A stretch of 64,000 nucleotides of DNA, from NCBI GenBank assembly GCA_013396755.1, contig VWZF01002486.1:124001-188000 (forward strand), read 5' to 3'. Position numbers and translations under genes: made by a program. Below the pieces are notes generated by a model. That model made no database searches, was not told the DNA's origin, and was given only the letters and a program-made list of their open reading frames with translations. This document shows positions 48,865 to 59,327 of this stretch, one piece after another; position 1 is the first letter of the stretch, and the number at the start of each line of letters is the position of its first letter. The stretch is from Sclerurus mexicanus. Its lineage: Eukaryota; Chordata; Aves; Passeriformes; Furnariidae.

Positions 48865-49419
48865 TTTTTTTAAACAGCCTTAAAATACACAAATGAAGAA
48901 AAAAATATGTGGACATTATAAATAACACAAACCAGATAAGCTTACACAGTAACACTACAAACACCCCAGAGGGGAAAGAATGCAGTATTAACACAAACAA
49001 TCACCAAGCAATCACACCTGCCTAATTCTAGGCAAAAACAGTCATAGAATCAAGTGTATGACTGAGCTGACAGAAGGATTTTGGGTACGACTCCCCCTAC
49101 TGATTAAGTTCCTTTTCAAAAGAGAGACCATTATTTCAACTCTGTGCACATGAGGTTCCTCTTCCTACTTACAGCTAAAAATAAATACTTTATGCTTTGT
49201 GTACAGTGCTCTTCAACAGAGATGTCAACAACCTGAACAATTCCTTAGAAAATACTCCTGGCGAGGTAGGTAGAGCAGAATTCCCACTTTACAAATGGGA
49301 AAGAGACATTCCCAGAGTCCCGCAGCAGTTTAGTGACAGAGCCACATCCCCTGACTCTGCACCAAACCTCTCCCACTAGGCAATGCTCCTTTTTTAGGTT
49401 ATACTATTGCATTCAAAGA

Positions 49420-49425
49420 TTTATT
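49420..49425 (-). terminator. Candidate proximal TIGAR poly(A) signal
   Basis: AATAAA on the reverse strand (the + strand reads 'gatttattttaag'), about 450 bp beyond the TIGAR stop. First canonical hexamer I found. Confidence 0.4.
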
Positions 49426-49560
49426 TTAAGACAAGGTGTATGTTTGATATTACAATATAGCATTTTGTAATAAAACAAGAACACAGTATAGCTCATCTCT
49501 GAGGTCCCATTCCTCTCCCCATCCCCAACTCTTTTATATGGAGGCCACCAAAATAATTAC

Positions 49561-49608
49561 GGAGTAAAGCAAAGGAGCTTTTCTGGAGTAAAGCAAAGGA
49601 GCTTTTCA
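49561..49608. repeat. 24-bp tandem duplication
   Basis: The unit GGAGTAAAGCAAAGGAGCTT plus TTCT occurs twice in direct succession, identical in its first 23 bases. It lies in the presumed TIGAR 3' UTR. Confidence 0.95.
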
Positions 49609-49871
49609 AAATATGTGCTGGAGGAGCAGATATGCAAGTGGCTGGAAGCATTATGTTTCTGTTCACAAAGAATATTTGTTTTATTCTGCTACTGCCAACT
49701 TAGGGCACTAGGACCATGCAGATTGTGGGGTTTTAAGATGGTAAGCACTTGCATGTCTTCAGTTTTGCAGCTTAATGTCAGTAATTCCAGTCCACCTCAG
49801 TAATTACTACAGATACCTTTCCCACGCTTAGCAAAATGGTGATCTAAACCCAGTCCCCCATGCAGAGACTG

Positions 49872-50330
49872 CTAAAACACTTTTGAAGCTACACATTCAG
49901 CTCCCACATCCACCAAGTGAGAGTCCTGGTTAAGACACACACAGGAGATTTCAGGTTTTGACAGCTTTCCGTTCTCAAGTTTTACAACGAAATGACTGAC
50001 TCCCGTGTTGGGACTGACAGAAGACAGCTGGGACTTGCTTAAATTTGCTGGCAAAGTACAGTTGAGGTCTGACACAAAATAACCAATCCAGTTCCTCATG
50101 TAGGCTCCGTGACTCACCACCAATATATTGGCATCCAATATTTTGGAATATCCACCACTCTCGGAGCTCGGTGCTGCTTCACTGCCGTGGTTTGCCCAAG
50201 GGAAAGCAAACTGTTCTTTGGATGTTCCTGAGGTTCTGCTGGATGCACCAGGCACGTCTGGCTCTTTCCGTTCCAACCCAACAGCCATCTGGCACAGGAA
50301 TTCAAAAAAATCCCTTGCACGTTCCCTCAC
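49872..50330 (-). CDS. TIGAR: TIGAR coding exon 6
   Basis: Residues 128-279 and a TAG stop: DFFEFLCQ, a variable Ser/Glu-rich loop, the catalytic VVSHGAYMR and the C-terminal sheet (NCTLPANLSKSQLSSVSPNT). Acceptor cccttcag|GTGAGG. Confidence 0.95.
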   Translation of the reverse strand: MRERARDFFEFLCQMAVGLERKEPDVPGASSRTSGTSKEQFAFPWANHGSEAAPSSESGGYSKILDANILVVSHGAYMRNWIGYFVSDLNCTLPANLSKSQLSSVSPNTGVSHFVVKLENGKLSKPEISCVCLNQDSHLVDVGAECVASKVF

Positions 50331-53300
50331 CTGAAGGGAAACACCAGAAGGGAGCGTTGGAAAGAACGAAGAGATGGTTGGGAACAAAGCAAGAGATTTT
50401 GGCTTTCAGAAATCTGCACTACAACTCCTTCACTTAAAAGACAAACATTTTTCACAAACAGGGCTCAGACTGAATGCTGTACAAACTCCTCCGCCCTCGA
50501 GGCTGAGAGCAATTGCCACCATCCTCCTGCAAATCCTCTTCCTTGAGGAGTCAAGCTCAAAAATCAGTATTTTAGTTACAAAGACATTTCCTGCTTGGCA
50601 GCCACTGTTTGCAGGCCAAGCAGTGTTTTTAGCATAGAAAACAACTACCTCTGGTTGGGCTGAGTTCTCAGTAAGTTCCTAAGTAGCACAAGCTGCAATT
50701 GCACTGATAAAACAGCCTAGAAAGGAGGGCACAAATAAATACATAAATAAATACCATACTTCATCCAGTGTTTCTCCCCCAGCAGGTGTGAATGAAGGAC
50801 ATTGCTCTCCAGCATCCTTTGCCATAGCCTTGAGGTCAGCCAAAGGCCTTCCTTCTGCAACACCATATTTCTGTAAAGGACAAGGGACGAAACAGGGGGT
50901 TGGCAAGATGTGGCAAGTCTCCCGTGCCCCTTCCAATGCAAACAGCTCCAACAGCTTTGTTTTCTTGGATTCTAGACTGCAACATGCAGGTTTAACCACC
51001 TTTCACATATTACCCCAATACTGGGGGAGGAGGTGTCTTTATATCTGCTATTTAAAAGGATATAAACTGTATATATATGTGTGTGTGTACTGGGTAGCTA
51101 AATATATTAAGAGCAGCATCTCATTAAAAGCACTAACATTCAAAACATGACCTTCAACCTGATCTTTACCTTGAGAATGTTTCCTCCACTGACACTCTCA
51201 GCAAACAAAATTCAAGTGTCCTTGTAAATGAGGTTACATTTCAAGCTGTTCACATGAGGAGAAACCCCATTTACTTTTCATTTGCAGAAAGACCACGGGG
51301 CATTATTTTTCACAAGCAACAACCAAATGTTTTCTCTGCAGATCTCTGAAATCTCCACAGCAGAGGATGAAGGTCTGAAGATTAATCCTTCATTACCACT
51401 AACATTACATATGACATTCCATGATAATTCATTATTAGAGTCGTTAGAATTTAAATGCACTGAAACACTTTTAGTCTCTCAATCCCCTTCTCTAAAGCAA
51501 AACAACAGCAGTTTAAGAACACCACGAAAGACATGAAGAAATAAGTGTTCTGAAGCTGCTGGAAATGAAATGCTAGTCCTAAAGATTTTTCCAGACTTCT
51601 CTCATGAAAGCGAGGCATGAGAGAATAAAACTGTCTTAAGAGGGTCAATGACATGTTCTTTTAAAGGACTTTGCTTCTTTTCTGTGCAATTCATTTAATT
51701 TCTGTTATCCTAAGTAGTGACTTACAACCTGGGACCTGCAGACACTGTACTGGCATTTCCATACAACCATACAAACACCACGAAAAAGGAAAACAGTGTA
51801 ACAGAGACATAAGATTATTCTTTCTAAAACCTGGTATCATGAACCTTAGTATTTTTCTGAAAAGTCGGGTGGTAAAGTGACTAAAGAAGTTTGGGTGCAT
51901 TTAACTTGCTGATTTCAGGGCAAGAGCTGGAATTCCTGAGAGAAAAAAAGATTCAAATAGGAAATGGTACAGTCACGTGCTGCTCCTTAAACAATAAATA
52001 TTACCTTATTTAAATCATTAAAGCGTCGCAGTTACAACACTCATCACTAAATTTTGGCTTTGCTTCACAATTCTGCAAGCAATTTATTGCCCCTGATGTG
52101 AAGAGTTCAGCTTTCTGTGACTAAAACCACAGCAAACAGTGCTCTCCATTGTTAAATCTACCAGTTAAGAAGCCAAGACATCCATCAGCAGGAAGTTACA
52201 ATCTCAAATTGTTCAATATTTGATATTAAAACAAATTCTTCCAACACTTACTCTCTCTCGCAGTCTTGCATCACACTTGATTTCCAAATCTCTGCAGAAC
52301 TTATTCTTCCCTAGAATTGCAGCAGCGGTCTAAAAAGTGAACACGGAGTCACATCAGTGGCACAGAACACAGACCATCTTACACCACCACAGCCAAGGTG
52401 ACCCTCATCAGTGGCACCCAACAACCCCAACCAACAAAATAAAAGGTTTTCCAGCTGCCAGCCTGTCAGAATTGGATATATGGCCTGCAGGAGGAAAAGC
52501 TGCAGGCAGCAACTTCACAAGGAACACTTAGCACCTATGAAAAGGTGGGCAGTGGGATTTACTGGGACAAAAGCCCCATCTTGAGTGTAACACTGCTCAC
52601 AAATCCATCATGACCACACACTGTTTCCATGTAGTACACAGGACAGACTCACGAGCTGCATGTTCCCAGAAACTGTTCAGCTAATCCAGCTACAAAAAAC
52701 ATCTGTCTGACACCTGTCTGGCTGCCACAGAATCCTCAGGATTGGAAGGGACCTCTGGAGATCAACCACTCCAACCTCCTGCCAAGGCAGGGTCACCTGG
52801 AGTTGGTGACACAGGAACACATCCATGTGGGTGTGGAATGTTTCCAGAGTGGGAGAACCCATGGCCTCTCAGGGCAGCTGTTCCAGTGCTCTGCCACCCT
52901 CAGTGTGAAGAAGTTCTTTACCATGTTGAGGTGAAACAACTTCTTGTGTCTTATCTTATGGCCATTACTCCTTGTCCTGTCATTGGGCACAGCTGAAAAG
53001 AGCCTGGCACCACCACCTGGTACCCACCTTTGAGATATTTATATGCACTAATGAGATCCCCTCTCAGTCTTCTCTTCTCCAGACTGACCAGGCCCAGCTC
53101 ATTCAGTCTCTCCTCATAAGAGAGATGCTCCAGACCACTCATTATCCTCGTGGCCTCCACTGGATCCTCTCTGGTAGCTCCTTGCCTCTCTTAAACTGGG
53201 AACTCAAGGATGGCCAACCTGTTCCTGTTCTTCCATGCACCAGAGCGTGAAGGCTGTATTGGAGTCACATAAAGTCTGGACTGGCAGTATCTGCTGAGAG

Positions 53301-56300
53301 TGTTGTGCAAACATCCATACTCAACTGAACTGGCATTCAAATATCTCACTTTGAAAAGGCTCCTTGGATTCTGGCAAAGAATAAACAGCCTTGTTGTACC
53401 AACAAGGTTTAATGATCGATTTAACATTATTGCGTAGAAGTTTTATGTTGTAACTTCAAATTCCTGTCACAGAATAACATCAAAATTGAGACAGGGTTGA
53501 GTCCAATTCCTGACATATATTAACAGCACAGTTAATTGCATGATTACATGCTGCAATTTCCTCTTTTTCCAACAGAATTTGTACATTCCTCTCATACTTC
53601 AGTTATGAAATGACAGTGTAGTAACAGACACTTCAGAGATTTGCAGCTGCCAAGAAAGGAAGTTCCAACCACATGGAAACTGCAGCTTTACACATCTCTG
53701 GAAAAGCTTTCACCAAGTCTGGACAGCATGTCAAACAAATGGCAAAACACATTTCCTTTATGGTAAAAAGGAAAAAATCAGGTCTGCCTTCTACATTGTG
53801 AGAATACAAATGCATTTCCATGGAAAAGACAGTCTCTAATATAAGGTAAAAAGAATCCCAAACCAATTCCCCCAAGGCAGGCACATAGCACAGACAGCTT
53901 TATGAAAGTTAGAAATCATTATTAATATTTTAAAATATAATCCCTGCCTTTCACACACTTAAAGTGACTTGTCAGACTATTATTATGCATTTTTAAAATA
54001 TCTAATTATTATTCTGCTCCCTCCCTGTCTCTTTTTATTCCCAGACTGTGCTGCTACAGTAGTTCATGGGACTGTGCTGCAAAACTTATGAGCAACGTTG
54101 ATGATCTGTGATTTAAGGAAAAATGAAGGAGATTGATGCTAGATTGTGTTGATCTGGTTTACAGCAAGGCTTCACAGACTTCTAGAGCAGGACACCAGAA
54201 CAAAAAGCAAGCAATCAAAACTGGCTTAGTAGTTTCAATCCCCTACATGTCTCCTGAAACCACAGAATCAGTAACAGAAGAGAGAATTAAGGCAGGCCTT
54301 CCAGAGGAGACATGGCCTTCCTAGAATAACTGATCTCTTAGTTTAAAACTTCTGATTCCCTGATTCCGAGTATTTCATAATCTTGCACACAAGATCACAT
54401 GCAATCCCACCCAATAATTCACATTTCGTCCTCTTTATTTAACCTATAGTGCATCAGCGTCAAGAGGTGTGACATTCCTGCCAAAATCCAACCTCTCTGC
54501 GCATTTAATGATCCTTGTACTGACTTCACAGCAAAACTTGATCTTGTCTTTATTGGCCTGCATTCCTCAGAGTTTCTTCCATAAATCCACAGGAGCAACA
54601 GTGCAAGACATCCTGCAAAACAAGCTGGCCTTTACTGACTCCCAGCTGAGCTGTTCTCACTGAAATTTCCTTATCCATAGAGGCATCCTTCAGTCCTACA
54701 CCACTCAAACTGCAGTGGTAGATCCATCAAAAAAGCTTTTGGCTCTGTCTGCATTATTTTCGCATCATCAATAACAAATAAATGCCAAACTTTGCAGGCA
54801 GTTGTTGCCTCAAGAAGAACTCACCTGCTTTGCTCGAAGGAGGTCACTTGAAAAGACGTGAGTAAACTTCACATTACTGAGAAATACCCCAGCAGCATCT
54901 GCTTGCCGGAAACCTGTTGCAGAGAGAGGCTCATCCACTCCCTGACCTACAAAATAAAAACCCATCAACATTAAGACATGCAAATTTTACATCAGTCACA
55001 GTAAAATCCTTCTCCTTCAGTAAAGCCAGGCACTGGGAAAAGTCACTGCTCTTCTGGTCTTCCCTAAACTCAGTCACACAACTTTAACCAAACGAAGGCG
55101 TACAGGACAGGGTAGGAAGACAGAAGGATCATTATCAATGATATTTATATTAATCCATACCTATGACAACTTAAAACTTAAAACCATGCTGAGATAGGCC
55201 TAACACCTCTCAAAACCCAAGGCTACATTCATGGAGAGGGGAGAAGAACCCACTACACATCATTTGACATAAAATGCTTGGAATTCAAGATACATTGATA
55301 CTTTTAAGAAAATAAGGCAGGGGGATATCCTTTATTCATTTTATTATGAGCACTAAGCCGTGCTGCCAGAACTGTAAACAGCAATGCCACATATAAAGTT
55401 GATTTATTCAGAGCACAACCCCAGCAGGTTCCCTGTAGCAGTGAGCCTTGATTTTCCTACAGCAGACACCCAGGCAATCCCGTGTTTTCAGTCCCAAGTC
55501 AGCAGCCACTAGAGTGAAGTCTAGTTTTAAATGGGTCTAATAAAGACTGCCTTCCTAGAAGGAGCTGGGATTGAACAATTCAGGCACTTCAGCAATCTTT
55601 ATACAATATTATTCTGCAATAATACTTAATATCTAAGCAGTTGGTTACAGAATTTCAGCATGATTTTCTAGCAGAACAACTGATACTAACCTTGTAGTAT
55701 CTTGTCTTTGTTGTATCTTGTTTCTCCACTGAAAAAGATTATAAACAACAACCAAAAGTTAACTGAACTTCCAAAAATGTTTAATATTAGACACCAAGAG
55801 GCAGCAGAGCTTCAGTGTGAAAAACACAAGCACGGATTCTTTTTAAAAAGATGCCCCTGAAGACTTTACGGCAAAAAAAGACCATTTTCCACTAGTCAGC
55901 CCCAATCATGTCGTTAATATTTACTAAGACAAACCCACCTGCGACAAAAGGAGTGAAGTAATTACTTAAATTTATTATAAATGCAGCATAATTTATCTGT
56001 AACAACTACACCTCTGTGCTGGAGAGGATGAAGGTGCAGGGAGACTCTGGAGCCCTCTTATGAAAAGCACGTGTTGGCCAACTGGACCTCCAGATGAGCC
56101 CCAAAAAAGGTAACTGTTCACAACAGGGCAGAACTTTTGAGATGAGCTCCCATCCCCTTGCTGGTGAAGCAGCTGGCAGCTCCCCAAAGTGCCTGCCAGA
56201 GTGCCACATGAACATTTCAAGTTCAACAAACTGATCCAGGCTCACGTTTTCCAGCTGATGCAAAAACTGGGCTGCGGTCAAAGCACCGAGTGAGCAGATC

Positions 56301-57137
56301 CAGGTCTTTAAGGGAAGAGTAACTCTTAACACGAGGAAAATCAGAAAGGAACAACAGCAACAAAAAAAGTCATGGCTCCAGTTGCACTGATCAAGTGTTA
56401 CAGCTGCCTTATCACAGAATCACAGAATGGTTTGGGTTGGAAGGGACCTTAAAGATCATCCCATCCCACCCCCTGCCATGGGCAGGGACACCTTCCACCA
56501 GCCCAGGTCACTCAGAGCCCCATCCAACCTGGCCTTGGACACTCCCAGGGATGGGGCAGCCACAGCTTCTCTGCCCAACCTGTGCCAGGGCCTGCCCACC
56601 CTCACAGGGAAGGATTTCTTCCCAATATCCAATCTAACCCTGCTCCCTGTCAGTGTGAAGCCATTCCCCTTGTCCTGTCACTCCAGCCCTTGGAAATAGT
56701 CTCTCTCCACCTTCCCTGTGGGCTCCCTTCAGGCACTGCAAGGCCACAGTGAGGTCACCCCAAAGCCTTCCCTTCTCCAGGCTGAACAATGCCAGCTCTG
56801 CCAGCCTTTCCTCCCAGCAGAGCTGCTCCATCCCTCTGATCCCCTTGGTGTCCCTGCCCTGGCCTCGCTCCCACAGCTCCCTGTCCTTGCTGTGCTGGGA
56901 CCCCAGGGCTGGGGGCAGCTCTGCAGGGGGGTCTCCCCAGAGGGGGCAGAGGGGCAGAATCCCCCCCTGCCCTGCTGCCCGCCGTTCTGACACCAACAGA
57001 GCACACCAGCTCGGTTTCCATACACACCAACACCTCCCCGCTGTCCCTCGCAGGGAGCTGGAGCTGCTTCGGGCAGCTGCAAACCCACCCCGGGTCGGTA
57101 CTCACTGCCGAACGACGGTCAGCCCGAAGAGAACCAT
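49872..57137 (-). CDS. TIGAR: TIGAR, fructose-2,6-bisphosphatase-like phosphatase (six exons)
   Basis: Member of the histidine phosphatase (phosphoglycerate mutase-like) superfamily. In mammals it lowers fructose-2,6-bisphosphate and also acts on other phosphosugars such as 2,3-bisphosphoglycerate, shifting flux toward the pentose phosphate path. It is a p53-responsive gene there. Join on the reverse strand of 57137-57106, 55728-55691, 54946-54825, 52329-52252, 50870-50760 and 50330-49872 gives 279 aa, against 270 in human. Catalytic features: R10-H11-G12-E13 (phosphohistidine H11), E89 in RLRERKYG, and H201 in VVSHGAYMR. Position 102, Glu in human, is Asp here. The region about 145-192 is a loop longer and quite different from the mammalian one. 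All five junctions are GT-AG and keep frame. The ATG at 57137 is the only one matching the N-terminus (MVLFGLTVVR against the human MARFALTVVR pattern). The upstream sequence becomes a minisatellite at once. It is convergent with FGF23, as in other vertebrates. Confidence 0.95.
50331..50759 (-). other. TIGAR intron 5
   Basis: Phase-0 intron of 429 bp, GTATGG to CCTTCAG. No repeat recognised. Confidence 0.85.
50760..50870 (-). CDS. TIGAR: TIGAR coding exon 5
   Basis: 111 bp, residues 91-127: KYGVAEGRPLADLKAM and PSFTPAGGETLDE. Contains Asp102. Acceptor ctttacag|AAATAT; donor GATGAA|GTATGG. Confidence 0.95.
50871..52251 (-). other. TIGAR intron 4
   Basis: Phase-0 intron of 1,381 bp, GTAAGT to TTTACAG. 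No CR1 recognised. A short TA/GT repeat lies at about 51070-51088. Confidence 0.85.
52252..52329 (-). CDS. TIGAR: TIGAR coding exon 4
   Basis: 78 bp, residues 65-90: TAAAILGKNKFCRDLEI then KCDARLRER, including catalytic Glu89. Acceptor tttttag|ACCGC; donor GAGAGA|GTAAGT. Confidence 0.93.
52330..54824 (-). other. TIGAR intron 3
   Basis: Phase-0 intron of 2,495 bp, GTGAGT to TTTTAG. It holds the CR1 copy at 52724-53170. The remainder is unique, AT-rich sequence. Confidence 0.85.
52724..53170 (-). mobile_element. CR1 LINE 3' fragment in TIGAR intron 3
   Basis: Reverse on the window, hence sense for TIGAR. Blocks: 'ggattggaagggacctctgg', 'aggttcacctgg'-like segment, 'gtgtgaagaagttctttacc', 'ctcagtcttctcttctccag', 'agagatgctccagaccactc'. 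A subfamily not otherwise seen in the window. Confidence 0.88.
54825..54946 (-). CDS. TIGAR: TIGAR coding exon 3
   Basis: 122 bp, residues 24 (split) to 64: QGVDEPLSATGFRQADAAG, then VFLSNVKFTHVFSSDLLRAK. SSDLLRAKQT is the family's second phosphate-pocket motif. Acceptor ttttgtag|GTCAGG; donor AAGCAG|GTGAGT. Confidence 0.95.
54947..55690 (-). other. TIGAR intron 2
   Basis: Phase-1 intron of 744 bp, GTTAGT to TTTGTAG. Nothing further recognised. Confidence 0.85.
55691..55728 (-). CDS. TIGAR: TIGAR coding exon 2 (38 bp)
   Basis: Completes His11 and encodes GETRYNKDKILQ plus the first base of Gly24. Too short to stand out as an open frame; found by joining exon 1 and exon 3. Acceptor tttttcag|TGGAG; donor CTACAAG|GTTAGT. 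Confidence 0.92.
55729..57105 (-). other. TIGAR intron 1
   Basis: Phase-2 intron of 1,377 bp, GTGAGT to TTTCAG. About 40% of it is the CR1 copy at 56412-56986, which begins only some 120 bp from exon 1. In mammals intron 1 carries the p53 response element. I saw no clear full site here. Confidence 0.85.
56412..56986 (-). mobile_element. CR1 LINE 3' fragment in TIGAR intron 1
   Basis: 575 bp of a low-divergence reverse copy: 'cacagaatggtttgggttgg', 'cttggacactcccagggatg', 'aaggccacagtgaggtcacc', 'gggaccccagggctgggggc'. The frame on its coding strand stays open for about 120 codons. Almost the same sequence recurs at 62046. Confidence 0.95.
57106..57137 (-). CDS. TIGAR: TIGAR coding exon 1
   Basis: 32 coding bases: MVLFGLTVVR plus two bases of His11. 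Donor CGGCA|GTGAGT. The ATG has G at +4. Immediately upstream is 'gctcccccagcc', which could be 5' UTR or, less likely, a splice acceptor for an upstream non-coding exon. Confidence 0.9.
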
Positions 57138-57160
57138 GGCTGGGGGAGCGCAGGGGAGCT

Positions 57161-57504
57161 CAGGTGAGGGCACAGGTGAGAGAACACACACACAGGTGAG
57201 GGCACAGGTGAGAGAACACACACAGGTGAGGGCACAGGTGAGAGAACACACACACAGGTGAGGGCACACACACACACAGGTGAGGGCACAGGTGAGGGCA
57301 CACACAGGTGAGGGCACACACACACAGGTAAAAGCACACACACTCACAGGTGAACGCACACTCACAGGTGAGCGCACACACAGGTATAGACACACACACA
57401 CAGGTAAAGGCACACACACACACACAGAGGTATAGAGACACACACACACACAGGTATAGGCACACACACACAGGTATGGGCACACACACACACAGGTATA
57501 GGCA
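57161..57504. repeat. CAGGTGAG / (CA)n minisatellite at the TIGAR 5' end
   Basis: Tandem array of short variable units made of CAGGTGAGGGCA, CAGGTGAGAGAA and later CAGGTATAG(G/A)CA, separated by CACACA runs. It begins 24 bp upstream of the TIGAR ATG and continues into the N gap, so its true length is unknown. Confidence 0.95.
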
Positions 57505-58302
57505 NNNNNNNNNNNNNNNNNNNNNNNNNNNNNNNNNNNNNNNNNNNNNNNNNNNNNNNNNNNNNNNNNNNNNNNNNNNNNNNNNNNNNNNNNNNNNNNN
57601 NNNNNNNNNNNNNNNNNNNNNNNNNNNNNNNNNNNNNNNNNNNNNNNNNNNNNNNNNNNNNNNNNNNNNNNNNNNNNNNNNNNNNNNNNNNNNNNNNNNN
57701 NNNNNNNNNNNNNNNNNNNNNNNNNNNNNNNNNNNNNNNNNNNNNNNNNNNNNNNNNNNNNNNNNNNNNNNNNNNNNNNNNNNNNNNNNNNNNNNNNNNN
57801 NNNNNNNNNNNNNNNNNNNNNNNNNNNNNNNNNNNNNNNNNNNNNNNNNNNNNNNNNNNNNNNNNNNNNNNNNNNNNNNNNNNNNNNNNNNNNNNNNNNN
57901 NNNNNNNNNNNNNNNNNNNNNNNNNNNNNNNNNNNNNNNNNNNNNNNNNNNNNNNNNNNNNNNNNNNNNNNNNNNNNNNNNNNNNNNNNNNNNNNNNNNN
58001 NNNNNNNNNNNNNNNNNNNNNNNNNNNNNNNNNNNNNNNNNNNNNNNNNNNNNNNNNNNNNNNNNNNNNNNNNNNNNNNNNNNNNNNNNNNNNNNNNNNN
58101 NNNNNNNNNNNNNNNNNNNNNNNNNNNNNNNNNNNNNNNNNNNNNNNNNNNNNNNNNNNNNNNNNNNNNNNNNNNNNNNNNNNNNNNNNNNNNNNNNNNN
58201 NNNNNNNNNNNNNNNNNNNNNNNNNNNNNNNNNNNNNNNNNNNNNNNNNNNNNNNNNNNNNNNNNNNNNNNNNNNNNNNNNNNNNNNNNNNNNNNNNNNN
58301 NN
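57505..58302. other. Assembly gap (798 N)
   Basis: Run of N that interrupts the minisatellite upstream of TIGAR. Frames drawn through it have no meaning. Part of the TIGAR promoter is likely hidden here. Confidence 1.
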
Positions 58303-58560
58303 CCCCCCCCCGCAGCATCCCCCGTGCGCGCCGGGGGACGCTCGGCTCGGGCACCGGGGAGAACCCTTCCCCCAAGGGCTGCCGCCCTCTGACACAGCCG
58401 GCGCCTCCCTGGTGGCCCGCAGAGCGCATTTGGAAGCCGTGTGGACGTGGCACGCCGGGGACAGGGCTCGGTGGTGCTGGGAGAGACCCCCGCCCGCGGT
58501 GGGTCTGCGATTTGCGACTGTAAGCACGGGGCTCGCACCTCAAAAACTCTGGTTTTCGCG
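58303..58560. promoter_or_regulatory. GC-rich, CpG-containing block upstream of TIGAR
   Basis: About 260 bp of high GC with many CpG dinucleotides, directly after the gap and about 1.2 kb upstream of the TIGAR ATG. Possibly the far side of a promoter CpG island. No transcript start can be placed. Confidence 0.35.
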
Positions 58561-58612
58561 TGATTTTCCCGTGGTTCTGGCGTTAAGGAAGTTTCCCTGC
58601 CCACCCGTCCAG

Positions 58613-59327
58613 GAGGCACCCTGGCAGGGACATTCTGGGTCCAGGAGATTCTCTAGTGGTGACACTCTGGGTCCTGGAGCCACCCTGGCAGCGACATTCT
58701 GGGTCCAGGAGCCCCTGAGACGAGGAGTAGCCGGCCGGGAACACTNCACCCTGGCAGCGACATTCTGGGTCCAGGAGCCACTGAGTCCAGGAGTCACCTT
58801 GTGGTAACATTCTGGGTCCAGGAGCCACCCTGACAGTGACACTCAGGGTCCAGGAGCCACCCTGGCAGTGACACTGGCTCCAGGAGTCACCTGGCAGTGA
58901 CATTCTGGGTCCTGGATATTCTCTAGTGGTAACACTGGGTCCATAAGCCACCCTGGTGGTGACACTCAGGGTCCAGGAGCCACCCTGGCAGTGACATTCT
59001 GGGTCCAGGAGCCACCTGGCAGTGACATTCTGGGTCCAGGAGCCACCCTAGCAGTGACACTCCAGGTCCAGAAGCCACCTGCCAGTGACACTGGTTCCAG
59101 GAGCCACCCTGGCAAGTGACACGCAGGGTCCAGGAGCCACCCTGGCAAGTGACACGCAGGGTCCAGGAGCCACCTGGCAGTGACACGCAGGGTCCAGGAG
59201 CCACTCTGGCAAGTGACACTCTGTCTGGTGGTGACACTCTGGGTCCTGGAGCCACCCTAGTGGTGACACTGGGTCCAGGAGCCACCTGGCAGTGACACTG
59301 TGTCCAGGAGCCACCCTGTCGGTGACT
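58613..59327. repeat. ~30-bp minisatellite, copy 1
   Basis: Units of 29-33 bp built on GTGACACTCTGGGTCCAGGA plus GCCACCCTGGCA, with substitutions and small length changes. A single N at 58746 interrupts the array. Confidence 0.95.

Larger units (their letters stand above)
42831..49400. other. Intergenic region between the convergent FGF23 and TIGAR genes
   Basis: No coding exon recognised. It carries CR1 copies at 43211, 44575 and 48290 and otherwise unique AT-rich DNA. FGF23 and TIGAR point toward each other, so both 3' UTRs may extend into this space. Reverse-strand AATAAA signals at 48859 and about 47807 are candidate distal TIGAR ends. Confidence 0.65.

Noticed and set aside
50331..50387. 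N-terminal extension of TIGAR exon 6 beginning MFPTISSF
   Set aside because: It lies before a good acceptor (cccttcag), and exon 5 joins in frame at Val128.
57102..58807. Long frames of 390-505 codons over the gap
   Set aside because: Most of their length is N, and the rest is CA-repeat or minisatellite translation (VCVCPHLCV). Not genes.
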